Shown here in pieces: positions 21,981-32,345 of a stretch of DNA of 64,000 bases. This stretch comes from Akebia trifoliata (Eukaryota; Streptophyta; Magnoliopsida; Ranunculales; Lardizabalaceae), in contig CM030706.1 of NCBI GenBank assembly GCA_017979445.1, positions 9,596,967-9,660,966 of the forward strand, in the 5' to 3' direction. The notes beneath the pieces are model-generated. The model had not been told where the DNA came from and did not search any database. It saw only the letters and a list, made by a program, of their open reading frames with translations. The position numbers and the translations under genes are program-made. How positions within the stretch are numbered: the stretch's first letter is position 1; the number at the start of each line of letters is the position of its first letter.

Positions 21981-22393
21981 GGGTCAGGTTCAAGGGACAG
22001 ATGAGAAAACATATGTAAAAACAATGTAACATTAATTTTTTTTTTAAATATGGGTTAGAAATTTCGAATTGAGCTGATTTTTTGTGAGGATGATCTCTAT
22101 GATGGGAAGATCATCCGGAAAAGAAAAAAAAAGTCCAATCTGATACTTCTAACTCCCATTAAAAGTGATTTAGAATGTGGACCGTCGATTTTTTTATTAA
22201 TTTTTGTTAATAATTTGTAAATTACTTTTGATGGATTTAAAAATTTCTGATTGAGTTGATTTTTTGTGAGGATGATCTTCTCATCATAGTGACCATCCTT
22301 GCAAAAAATCAGCTCAATCCAAAATCTCTAACCCATGTTTTGAAAAACCATTGTTTTTTCATATATTTTTACATATGCCCCCTGAACCGCCCC
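21981..22393. mobile_element. Foldback MITE, family A copy 2, in a TA microsatellite
   Basis: This 413-bp relative of 2948-3336 starts GGGTCAGGTTCAAGGGACA and ends CCCCCTGAACCGCCCC. The same internal palindrome (GATTTTTTGTGAGGATGATC / CATCCTTGCAAAAAATCAGC) and CATATGTAAAAACAATG arms are present. It sits inside a TA repeat, where TATATATAT flanks both ends as expected for a 9-bp duplication. Confidence 0.85.
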
Positions 22394-22406
22394 TATATAT
22401 ATATAT

Positions 22407-22794
22407 GGGAGCAGTTCAGCAGCCCTAAAGTTTGCCAAGTTTGGTGCCAAACATTTTTTGTAAATCACTTTTGATGGGGTTAGAAGTTTTGGAATAGGCT
22501 GATTTTTTGTGAGGATGATCTCTACGGTGAAGAGATCATCCTCACAAAAAATCAGCTCATTTTGAAACTTCTAACCCTAGTTTACAAGTTGAAGAATCGT
22601 GGATCGTCCAACTTTTGTAAATCACTTTTGATGGGATTAGAAGTTTTGGAATAGACTGATTTTTGGTGAGGATGATCTCCTCTTCATAGAGATCATCCTC
22701 ACTAAAAATCAGCTCATTCCAAAGCTTCTAACCCATATTTTAAAAAATGTTTGGCACCAAACTTGGCAAACTTTAGGGTTGCTGAACCGTCCCC
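22407..22794. mobile_element. Foldback MITE, family B, beside family A
   Basis: The 388-bp element starts GGGAGCAGTTCAGCAGCCCT and ends TTGCTGAACCGTCCCC. Its long terminal arms TTTGCCAAGTTTGGTGCCAA and TTGGCACCAAACTTGGCAAA are perfect complements. It contains two internal palindromes, AGATCATCCTCACAAAAAAT and its complement, each flanked by TTTTGTAAATCACTTTTGAT. TATATATAT flanks both sides. It shares the central module with family A but has different ends. Confidence 0.85.
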
Positions 22795-22801
22795 TATATA
22801 T

Positions 22802-22834
<33 letters not shown>

Positions 22835-22849
22835 TTTATTATTTTACTT

Positions 22850-23060
22850 TTTACTCTCAAAATTTTATTTTCTTAAACATTCAAATTTCAAGAACAAGAT
22901 GGCCTTTTTTATTATTATTAATAGAGGCAGAAGATAATTGATTTTGGTAAGAAACTTGTACATTCTTTGAATCTTTCTTGATTTTTTTATGAAATTTTCT
23001 TAAATTTATCCAAATTAACCATTGAACCTTCTAACAAATAATTACCAAATCCAAACCTTC
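22850..23060. repeat. Diverged duplicate of 26208-26390
   Basis: AATTTTATTTTCTTAAACAT, TCAAGAACAAGAT and the later CTAACAAATAATTACCAAAT block match the segment downstream of the duplicated locus at 25 kb. It is probably a third partial copy of that locus, broken by the foldback insertions. Confidence 0.45.
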
Positions 23061-23124
23061 TTACTATGTTGGTCACACCCTAAAATCAAAGGATCCCCTT
23101 ACATCAATCTATTGGTTATTAGAT

Positions 23125-23298
23125 GAGTCATGCTGGGGTGACACAGGATTTACTGTGATTCTCACAATTCTGACGTGGACATGCACAGGTAACTGTAGAT
23201 GGCTTTTTACTAGTATATCGCAAGGAAACACATCTATGGTTATGTGCACATCCCACGCCAGACATGTGAGAATCGCTTTTGTCATTTCAGCATTTTCC
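23125..23298. mobile_element. 174-bp foldback hairpin element, copy 2 (9-bp TSD)
   Basis: It shares its ends with 19292-19459 (GAGTCATGCTGGGGTGAC at the left, GTCATTTCAGCATTTTCC at the right) and the AAACACATCTATGGTT loop-side segment. The inner arms differ: GATTCTCACAATTCTGACGT pairs with GCCAGACATGTGAGAATC. It is flanked by perfect 9-bp repeats TTATTAGAT at 23116-23124 and 23299-23307. The 9-bp duplication supports a Mutator-type element. Confidence 0.8.
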
Positions 23299-23757
23299 TT
23301 ATTAGATTGAGTCCAATACTTACCTTACATCAGCCGATAATAGGACAGTCATGTAAAGATCTGATGGTGCAATCTTGTGGTTGTAGCTTCTTTGACAGAT
23401 AGTCAATGTAGTCAATAGCCTTTTACTCCCTTGATTGAAAGTCCACATTCCCTTTTTTTCGACGAATAAATTGTGAAATTTTAATTGTTTTTTTCAAAAT
23501 ATCATTGAAAACTGAAGTTATTATTTCAAAATTTGAATAAAATAAAATTTGAGAGATTTTGTTAACACACAAACTTTTGCTAAGAGCGCCCCAATTCATA
23601 TGAAATCACCAAAGAATAAAGATTGATATTTGGGTACTCTTAGTAAAAGTTGGTGTGGCAATAATAACCCTCTAAATTTTCATCTAATTCATAAAAAAGA
23701 ATGTTGACTTTTGGTCAAGGGGTGAATATAAATTTGCATTTTCTTAGGGTAAGCTTA

Positions 23758-24116
23758 AGGCTTGGTTGATGAGGGTTATTTTTTTCCCCCACTTTTAGTT
23801 GAAAAGGAAGCATGTTTGTTAGTAATAATTTTTGTGGGAAGTTCAAAACTGTGTTTTTGAGGAATCTTGCTGGGATTGCTTTCGCTCGCAAGCTACTATG
23901 AAAAGCCAACATTGAAGAATGAATGGGGATGAAATGATGATTTCACCCTCATTCTTAACTCATTGATTAAACAATAGAATCAATTCGACTTCTCTACTAT
24001 TTCCTCGTCAACTTCTATAACAAACAAGAATCTCCTTGACGCAACTTCCCAAACTTTGAGCTTATGCTTTTCCTAGACAGTAGTAGGAGTTGGAATCTGT
24101 AGTAACAAACTGATCC
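23758..24116 (-). mobile_element. Tourist-like MITE, copy 2 (inverted)
   Basis: This is an inverse-orientation copy of 13165-13518. Matching landmarks on the minus strand include TTCTTGTTTGTTATAGAAG, TTGACGAGGAAATAGTAGAG and TTGTTTAATCAATGAGTTAA. TTA flanks both ends (23755-23757 and 24117-24119). The plus-left end AGGCTTGGTTGATGA has drifted from the family terminus. Confidence 0.65.
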
Positions 24117-24172
24117 TTAGTATTCTCAATTTCGTAGCGGGATTTTATTAAATTACCCTTTATTTTAGAGAG

Positions 24173-24404
24173 CAGCTATTGGCACCTCAACTTTGACTTA
24201 CTACACCTCAATTTCTTAAATTATTTGTCACATTCCAATTAAAGATTAAAACACACTATTAAAACATTATAACGATTGGGTTCAAGTTATTAATTAACAT
24301 TACAAAATATTGCAACACTCATTAAAACAATTTCAGTAGTTGTTTACATTAGGATCATATAAAATCCTAAACCTAAAATGTAGAAATCTTCCAACAAAGA
24401 AAAA
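24173..24404 (-). mobile_element. Truncated TTGGCACC-type MITE
   Basis: It opens GAGCAGCTATTGGCACCTCA and matches the inverse of the 18102-18436 element through AATTTCTTAAATTATTT and ACAATTTCAGTAGTTGTTTA. It loses its other end exactly where a second member of the family begins at 24405. It was therefore probably interrupted by that insertion or truncated beside it. Confidence 0.6.
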
Positions 24405-24812
24405 AAGAGAGTTTCTATTGGCACCTCAACTTTTACTTATTCTCAACTATGCGCTTGTTTTTAATTGTGATTTTTCTCAAAACATGCATAACTCATGTCC
24501 AAATTTCGATTTTGGTTCACTGTTCATTTTAATTCCTAAAACATGTATTTTGTGTGAATTTGTCATTTTTATAATCAATGAATCTGCTGGTATATGTACA
24601 AATTCATAGATATTAAAAGTGACAAACTCACGAGTTCGTAAGCTATAAAAAATGACAAATACGTGTTTTGGGAATTAAAATGAACATTGTATTGAATTTG
24701 GAATTTCTTCTATTAAGTGCACGAAATGGAGATTCACCCTTTTTTTTATTTCATTTTTAATTGGAGTGTTATAAGTAAAAGTTGGGGTGCCAATAGCAAT
24801 TCTATTATTTTA
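24405..24812. mobile_element. TTGGCACC-type MITE, second subfamily, copy 1
   Basis: Ends TCTATTGGCACCTCAACTTT and AAGTTGGGGTGCCAATAGCA are inverted repeats. The interior is itself a long palindrome. CATTTTAATTCCTAAAACAT and GTTTTGGGAATTAAAATGAA pair, as do CTATATTGTGACAAA-like inner blocks around the AATGAATCTGCTGG centre. A close relative is at 57187-57585. Confidence 0.7.
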
Positions 24813-25139
24813 AGGATCGAAAATTCTCATGGGGCCTATAATAAAATTGCAGTGGTCATCAACATTAATGATTTTAAATCTCGTTTGAGACTGAGACGCA
24901 TCACCCAAGTTAACTCAGTATCAAAGTTGAATAAGACCAACTCACAAGTCACTTTTTTGACCAAGATTTAATACCTCACATTCATTCAATTTTTTTTTAC
25001 TTTTTGAACGAGACATCTCAATTGTATCAAAAAAACTCATCCGAGACGACTCGGTATAACTTGGACGAGAGCACCGAACCGAGTTTTAAAACCGTGTCAA
25101 TATAAGCTTGCAAGCGAAGTTAAGAACTAACCAACGGAT

Positions 25140-26390
25140 TGGAGGGTTCCATCATCTTTAATAGACGAGCCAGTACTGGATTAAAAATGCTTCGCATAAG
25201 GAAATCGGTTGCATCGTAACCGCACAGATTGGGGCACTTGCTTTAAAACTAATCGATGCCGTCCCTTTTCCTTTTCACGAGGCTATAAAAGGAAAGAAAG
25301 ATGCAAGATTCACGAAATGTGTTAGGGTTTCTGATTGAAGGTGTAAAGATATTCGATGAATAATATGACTTTTAGTGAGAGAAGCACATGTATTTACATG
25401 AGTTTTCCAGTTCGGGATGGGTGGTTTGGGAAAAATTTGAACATTGGGGGAATTGGCAAGACCACGAGATGAAAGGTAAATTCTTATTCTTGATTTTCTG
25501 AAGATTTGACATTTTGATGATTTTCTGAAGATTTGACATTTTGATTTTTTGAAAATGAGTGAAACGTTGTTAGAACTTTTTACTAATATTTAAACATTTG
25601 AATTTTATTATTTGATTTTAGTGTGATTATTCATTATTTATTGTTTATTTTTTTGGGTACTGATTCATGAAATGGGGAAAGATAGAAAAATGAGTTCGAT
25701 TCACCCTCCCCAAATTTTTACTCTGTATGTTGTGTTACCTCACAGAGAAAGACTAAGAATTTTACCGTAAGATTCAATTTATGAGGAAGAAAAAAACATT
25801 TTATTACAAGTAGTAATTGAAGGTTGCATTCATAATCATAAAATCTGCATTTTCACCTTCGAAACTGTTAGATGTAATATTGTTTATCAGGTGATTGTTT
25901 GAGTACTATGGAATAGGATAAAAGAATTGATTCTTCTTTGGAAGATGGCCAACCAAAAATACACTTAAAATAATTTGGCCATAATTATGTTGTGGAGATA
26001 AAATCTAAATCAATTCCGGCTGTTGTTTAATGTATTTTGCCAATTGTTGTCCAATCATAGCTACAAGTACACGAATCTCATATTATTGTTAAAATTCTAC
26101 GAATTTTTCGTGACAATTCTTCGAATAAGGTTCAGTAGATTAACTCAACAAATCAACGAATTACGTAGAGATTTTCCAATTAGTACCTCCACCACCACCC
26201 CCATTTCAAGATTTTATTTTCTTTAACCTTCAAATCTCAAGAACAAGATAAGGTTCTTGGGGAGGGGTTTAAGTTGATGGGTTTTTGGGAACAAACAATT
26301 CCCCTTGTTTTCCATGATTTGTCTGAATTAAACCAAATTGGCCCCTGTCGAATAATTGTCAAATTCTTGGTTATTATGTCTCATATGACA
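25140..26390 (+). repeat. Duplicated gene-like locus, copy 1
   Basis: About 1 kb is recognisably related to 58440-59310. Shared parts are AATCGATGCCGT, a TATA-like GGCTATAAAAGGAAAGAAAG, GTTAGGGTTTCTGATTGAAGG, and TTCGGGATGGGTGGTTTGGG followed by a possible donor. Also shared are TGTTACCTC, TCTACATTTTCACTTCC-type sequence and GTTGTCCAATCATAGCTA. The order of TATA box, leader and short exon looks like a promoter and first exon. In this copy the putative exon has no long frame. No protein family is recognised. Confidence 0.55.
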
Positions 26391-26568
26391 TGGTGAGTTG
26401 GTTGCTTTTCTCCTTTGTGCATGTTGTTAACTCTCTTGCCACAAAAAATTAAGGGTGTTTGAAAATGGTAGTTGGTGGGAGTTGGAGTTACAACTCCCAC
26501 TTTAAAATTCTAATTGGTTGTTGGTTCACCAATTCCATGGAGTTGCAACTCCAAGAAGGTCCTCAACT

Positions 26569-26719
26569 AGGCTTGCAAATTGGGCCTAAACCCAGCTCGG
26601 CCCAACCCGACCCATTCTAATCTTGGACGAGCTTGGGCTTTGATTTAGTTAGCCTATCCATTTGGCCCACTCAAAAGCCCGATCGTAGGTCCGCTTGTTG
26701 GCCCGTCAATTGTGCCATG
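26569..26719. mobile_element. Possible short MITE with GGCCC-rich ends
   Basis: The segment begins GGCTTGCAAATTGGGCCTAA and ends GGCCCGTCAATTGTGCC, with internal CCCAGCTCGGCCCAACCCGA. Its GC-rich short-word composition is alien to the flanks and resembles hAT subterminal DNA. Inverted repeat quality is poor. Around it, 26390-27090 holds no gene. Confidence 0.3.
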
Positions 26720-27089
26720 TGAATCACTTTAGTATTTTAAAATATGCTCTTATAAGTTCTTCACGCCATTCTTTATTCTACTTCTTTTTTGGTTGACATT
26801 TTGAAAGATTAACTTTGGCTATTTGATGGTTCAATGATTGGAGATTTCCCTAAAATGTCCATTAGTTGCACCATTTGTATTGTTGTAGCACAATGTTTTG
26901 TTTTTTTATCGTTAAGGTGTTATAGTCAAGGTGTTAATGATAAGAGTTAAGAACTTCAAATCTCAATTTTAAAAAAATTGTTTTCGAAGTGAGAAAAATA
27001 CAAAGTTGAACTCCAATATTATGCACAACGTTCCATCTTTTTGGTTGTACGTTATTGCAATTGCTCCTTCATTAGATAAATATATTGTG

Positions 27090-27404
27090 ACCTTTACTTT
27101 GAAGTATTAATAGTAGGGGAGGTTTTGACAATGTTAAACCTAGCCCTTGTTGTAGATACATGAGATCTAGTAGGTCTATTGGTCTAAACGTCAATATGAG
27201 GTGGATTTGAGAGTCGCAACCATTCATTGAGTTTAAGGTGTGAATGACCACAAAAAAATAGATTTTAAAATTCATTTTGGGATGAATATAGTGACTCAAA
27301 ATGGATCCAATCAAGAGATTGAGTAAGGAGGTTCGGTTGTTAGACAGGAAAGGTGTTGGGCACCCCATCTTACCTACCAAATTGGTGGTTACCAATGTAT
27401 AGGT
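27090..27404. repeat. Diverged Tat-type LTR scrap
   Basis: AAAGGTGTTGGGCACCCCAT and a preceding GAGAGTCGCAACC correspond in order to GAAGGTGTTAGGCACCAACC and GGGAGTCGCCACC near the minus-strand 3' end of the Tat LTRs at 40 and 51 kb. The remainder is too diverged to align by eye. It leads directly into the palindromic array. Confidence 0.4.
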
Positions 27405-27985
27405 TTCCTTTAGTTTGACCTCTTAAAGGTCTTTCAAAATTGCAAAAATCCTTTAGCTTGGATCTCTTAAAGTTCTTTGTAGTTTGAACTTTTAAAGGTC
27501 TCTTTTAGCTTGGATCTCTTAAAGATCCCCTTAGTTTGATCTCTTAAAGGTCTTTCTAAATCTAAAACATCCTTTAGTTCTAATCTCTTAAAGGTCTTCA
27601 TAATTTGACCTTTTAAAGGCCTCCTTGAGTTTGGATCTCTTAAATATCTCTATAGTTTGACCTTTTAAAGGCCTCTTTTTATTTGGATCCCTTAAAAACC
27701 GTTTTAGCTTGACATCTTAAAAGTCCTCACAAATCTCAAAAATCTTTTGGTTCCAATCTCTTAAAGGTCTTCATAATTTGACCTTTTAAAGGCCTCCTTT
27801 AGTTTGGGTCTCTTAAATATCTCTATAGTTTGACCTTTTAAAGGCCTCTTTTTTACTTGGATCCTTTAAAGACCGTTTTAGCTAGACATCTTAAAAGCCC
27901 TCACAAATCTCGAAAATCTTTTGGTTCCAATCTCTTAAAGATCTTCGTAATTTGACCCTTTGTCTCCCTTATCTTGGATCTCTTT
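27405..27985. repeat. Array of short palindromic repeats, left part
   Basis: About 17 units repeat at intervals of about 20 to 45 bp. Each is centred on a palindrome such as GACCTTTTAAAGGTC, GACCTCTTAAAGGTC or GATCTCTTAAAGATC, joined by CCTTTAGTTTG-like linkers. A higher-order repeat of about 170 bp (27575-27745 versus 27745-27920) is visible. The array stops in the insertion at about 27990 and resumes at 32013. Confidence 0.8.
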
Positions 27986-28639
27986 TTTTATTTATAAAGA
28001 TTATGTTATGCTTAAGTATATTACTAAGATTTCATACTTATTTATAATCTTTTTGTGCATGATAAATAACATTGATAACAAATTATACGTATCCACCATT
28101 TTGTTCATGTGGTCGAGTGATGACATTAATTATAATTATAACGGAGGCAAATAAAAATATTGAAAAATATATCTTACACATTTGTTAGATGCATATTTTT
28201 TATGTTTTTATTTATTTCATTTCTATTTATTATATTGGTTATGATTATTATGTTTAAATGATGTCAGAATATAAATGAGATGTTATGTGGATGTGTTATG
28301 TATATGGGATATTATGTAGATGTTGGATTGTGTATTATGCATGTATTTTTTTTATTAAGAAAATTTTATATGTCCATTTTTAAAAGGAGATGTTGGAATT
28401 TTGATATAATTATAAAATTTAGGGGTAATTATAAAAAATAACCTAATTTATATATTATTTATAAAAAAAGTAATAATTTTTGTAAATTTATCGAAAGGAA
28501 CCTATTTCAGTACTTAAACTGTCGATTTTTTTAAATATTATTTATTAATATTTTACCTTTATATTAGGTATATCAGTATACTCGTGCATATTTATTAGTA
28601 TTATGTGGAACCACATTATTTTCAGATGCATCGGATAAG

Positions 28640-29930
28640 ATTGTTGATAGTAATTTGCTTCATTTATTTAAGAATCTATCTATTACGTCCTAGTATGAGT
28701 TATGCTTGGGTGTCGTCATTCTTGTATTTTTATATTATATTTTTAATAAATTTGTAAGGAACGAGAAGAAGCGGCAATCGAGACTTATGGGATGTATACT
28801 GTTATTACAAGTATGGGCACACGAACGATTACCAGTAGGTAGGCCCATACTTACGAGTGACAATCTTTCATTTTCTCGAGCGTGTAGATGGATGACGCAT
28901 AATAGAACATATATTGGTAATCCGCATCATAGTGTATTATCATACCGGATCGAGTTAGATTTTCTTCTTCCTTCTATGGTAAATATAAATTTAATTTATA
29001 TGTTTAATTAAAATATTATTTTGATATTTTATCTTATTTATTTATTCTTTTTTAGGTTGTATGAACCTCATTTTTTCATATTGCAGATGAAGATATAGAG
29101 ATTATGCGTACAACTCGTAATCTGAGCTTACATCGATCTTGTATAGTGTTTTTACACACTGTATTGTATCATCCTGCGAGTCGATGTATGCGACAATTCG
29201 GTTTGTAACTGTTTATCTCGGGTTCTATTTAACTATACGGTACAATGGGGAGGAGAGGAACAACACAACTTACAGTAATGATAGATTGAGATGAAAGATT
29301 TGTTAGATTTCACGTACATGATCAATTATGTCATAACTTGTAAGGTAATTTTAAAAATTAAAGTTCAGTTATGTCAATTATGTTAATTATGTTAAGATTT
29401 ACATGGTAATTTTAAGAAATTTAGTTGATTGGTTATCTAAGGAATTTCGGAGATGGTATGATTGCCTTCGATTGCATAATCCGGCACTGCATTTTCTTGA
29501 GTCACGATATATGCCTTGTGGTACGGATGATTTGTATGTATTATACAAAGAGAGATGTTATAATGTGGTAAGTTATAATATTTATTTTAATAATTTGATT
29601 TTTTAAATAAAAATATATATCTAACATATTAATTTATTTTTCAGGTTGGTGTTCTTAATATTTTGACTCAAATTCGTGAGATGGATGTTCATGAACGAAC
29701 CATAGATCAGTTGTAAGCTGTTGTCGTGACGTTGACATTACTACCAACTTTGCCTCTTCAGATATCAAGATCGGATGAGTCAGTTTATAAAGTTTCACAA
29801 CGTCGACGTGAGCCTGAGCTTGAGCTTGAATCTGAACTGGAGCCTGAGGGTGAGGATGGGGATGGAGAGGAGGGTAATGAGGAGTCTGGAGAGCAGTAGG
29901 ATAATGAGATTGAATATCACACGCAGATAA
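28640..29930 (+). pseudogene. Plant mobile domain (PMD, MAIN-like) pseudogene
   Basis: The frame around 28700-28860 reads LGVVILVFLYYIFNKF then GCILLLQVWAHERLPVGRP, the signature of the PMD family (family pattern G-C-L-L-L-L-Q-x-W-A-x-E-R, preceded by L-A-x-L-Y-R). At 29120-29205 it reads LHRSCIVFLHTVLYHPASR then CMRQFGL, the conserved MRQFG block. A further piece lies at 29403-29575 (WLSKEFRRWYDCLRLHNPA), and an acidic tail at 29800-29898 contains repeated E-P/E-L/E-S residues. Stops and frameshifts separate the pieces, some possibly at introns. PMD proteins are plant nuclear proteins also found in transposons. The position between MULE inverted repeats suggests the gene is mobile cargo. Confidence 0.8.
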
Positions 29931-30714
29931 GTCAGAAATGATTATATTTCAATACATATTGATCAGGATGAGGAAATGGTACGTGCAAATCTCAAGACAT
30001 GTTATTTTTCATCTTTATTGGGTTTTACTTGTGATGTTTAACACAGTTAGATCATCACATGCAATACCTATAGATTTCACATTATGACATGTACTTACCA
30101 TTTTTTCCTTTAGAATCATATTACACATGGTACTTAGACTCTACAAATTCTATATTTTCAATCATCTCAGCATGCACATGAATATCACATGCAATATTCA
30201 TATACTTTACAGACTTCACATTATGAGTCATTTCAGCCCCTATCTATTGAAGATTTAAATATTGTTTTACTTAGGTGTAATCTAGGAAGAACATGTCTAA
30301 AACATCTATTCGAGAGTTATTAAAAGGTGATTGTAGTTGAGGCAAGCACTATCATTAGTTATTTATTACGTTATATATTATGATTTGCCACGTGATAAAG
30401 TTTAGATTCGATTTTATTTTTTTTCAAATTTTTTATCACGTGATTAAGATCAAATTTGAAAGAAAATTTTAATTATTTACCACAAGAAATTTTTGTTAAA
30501 TAAAATAACATAATTAAAGTAAAAGATATTTAATATTTGTTTACGAGTTTTGTTGCATAATCTAGCAACTTCAACTCCGGGCTCTTATGAATCAATCCGT
30601 TATTTTCATACGTAAATATTATATCACAACTTACAAATTGATATACAAAATTAAACATAAACATTAAAATAAAATTAAAAAAATACAATTATTTTTAAAT
30701 TGAATTTTTATGTG

Positions 30715-31400
30715 GATCGATTATGTCTAATATTTTCGCAACGACTACAATATAATAGTCGCATATCTTGATTGTCATTTTTTCTTCTGTTTACCTTTAG
30801 ACGACTAGGTCGGCGCGTTGAATTATAGGCGGTAAAATTTGTTCTTTTTGTTGCGGGGGATTTTTTAACTCATATGGATTGGAAATACTTTACATATAAG
30901 TTGCATAACCCTGTCTATATTTTTCAATATTAAATTCGTTAGAACAAAATTGATATTAATCTCATATTTTTATATCGCATACTTTTATTGCATGTTAGCA
31001 TGGAATAAGTGTTGGAAGTCATTTATCACACATACAATATCTATTATCTATTTGAATTACGTGCATTTACAAGATTGTATATTTCAAATCTCATATTCTT
31101 AATAGTTACAAATTTACAACTAATAGTCTTTTGTATTCTTTTTTTAATTTTATTTTTTATCTTTAGAGCTAATTGAGAATTTTAAGTAACTCTTTAATCT
31201 ACGTATATTATGTAATTTAATTATTTTACACTTAATACTTTTTTATAATCCAGTTATTGGTTTTATACGTAATTTCATTATCCATGAATTAGAACTTTCA
31301 TTTGCATTTGATCTTATTATTCTAAAACGAGGTTTTGGAAAATGATTTACTGTCCAATGGATTAATACATGTTTTAGATCTTCCTCTGATATTATTCAAT
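30715..31400 (-). pseudogene. MULE transposase C-terminal remnant
   Basis: On the minus strand the order is as follows: NANESSNSWIMKLRIKPITG (family pattern: N-x-A-E-S-x-N-x-W-I...L-P-I-T), KCKIIKLHNIRR, the SWIM start SCKCT, LIPC-x-HAIKVC with a stop in place of one residue, FNIEKYRQGYATYM, NPYELKNPPQQKE, and the zinc knuckle YCSRCENIRHNRST. This is the conserved C-terminal half of plant Mutator (MURA-like) transposases. The N-terminal DDE half is missing because the right terminal repeat starts only about 200 bp away. Stops and frameshifts make it non-functional. Confidence 0.8.
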
Positions 31401-31661
31401 TATATATTTCAATATTTTTTCTTAATTAATTATATTTTATTTTACAATCAATTTCAGTATAAATTTTAGCTATTTTTTCTAAAAGTTTACAAAATAAATT
31501 TGATTTATAAATTCTTTTTAAATTTGCTAGAAAATGTTAAGTACAAAAAACAAATGAAATGAAAGAAAACATTTATCAAAAAAATTTCAATAAATTTACA
31601 AAAATTGTTATTTTTTTGATAAATAATATTTAAGTTAGGTTTTTTTTTTATAATTACTCCT

Positions 31662-32012
31662 AAAATTTATAAATTTATTTAAATTAAAATAAATATTTTT
31701 TATAATTTTTAATACAAATTTATTATATCTATATCTATATATATATATTTTGTGTGTAATTATATATTTATTAGGGTATTCTTGTCATTTTTGGTGCATT
31801 ATCAACATTAAGGGTATTTTGATCATTTTACCAGAATATAGTAAAATCCAACAATTATCAAACAATAATTACTAATTTCTAGTAAACAGCACAACACTTT
31901 TACAAGACTCTATCAAACAAACTTTTAAGTGTTCCAATTTTTTATAGATGTTTCTAACAATTAATTTAAGTCGTAGAATTTGACAACAAAAGTTGACATT
32001 ATTATCAAACGG
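31662..32012. other. AT-rich tail of the insertion splitting the array
   Basis: This piece ends TTATCAAACGGGGCC, which resembles one terminus of Tourist or hAT MITEs (GGCCCCGTTTGATAA). The partner end was not found at about 27990. A GGGTATTCTTGTCATTTTTGG stretch lies at about 31774. No gene is visible. Confidence 0.35.
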
Positions 32013-32345
32013 GGCCTTAAAGATCCCCTTAGCTTGAACTTTCAAAGGTCTTCAAAAATCTATTAGTTTCGATCTCTTAAAGATCTCCTTAACTAGACCT
32101 TTTAAAGGTCTCCTTAGTTTCTTTCTCTTAAAGATCCTTTTTAGTTTCGGTCTCTTTAAGATCTCCTTAGTCCGATCTCTTTGGTTTTGACCTCTCAAAG
32201 GTGTCTTTTAGTTTGACCACTCGAAAGCCTTCTTAGTTCAACTTTTCAAAAGTCTCTTGGTTTCGACCTCTTAAAGGTTTTCTTTTTTTTCTCGACCTTA
32301 TAAAGGTCTTTTTTAGCTTTAGCTTGACATCTTAGGAGTCTTAGA
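32013..32345. repeat. Array of short palindromic repeats, right part
   Basis: The palindromic array resumes with CCTTAAAGATCCCCTTAGCT, CGATCTCTTAAAGATCTCC and GACCTTTTAAAGGTC. It then decays into diverged units such as GACCTCTCAAAGGTG and GACCACTCGAAAG. It is the continuation of 27405-27985. Confidence 0.75.

Larger units (their letters stand above)
28421..31661. mobile_element. Mutator-like element carrying a plant mobile domain gene
   Basis: Inverted repeats of about 73 bp bound this 3.2-kb unit. AGGGGTAATTATAAAAAATA at 28421 matches the complement of the DNA ending ATAATTACTCCT at 31661. The similarity continues through ATTATTTATAAAAAAAGTAA and TTTTTGTAAATTTAT. Inside are a plus-strand plant mobile domain pseudogene and a minus-strand MULE transposase remnant, convergently arranged. 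The flanks carry AAAATTT on both sides, but a clean 9-bp duplication is not resolvable. The MULE lies within the larger insertion that splits the palindromic array. Confidence 0.75.

Noticed and set aside
27405..32345. CRISPR-like regular repeats.
   Set aside because: Spacing and unit length vary, linkers are related rather than unique, and the context is a plant nuclear retroelement.
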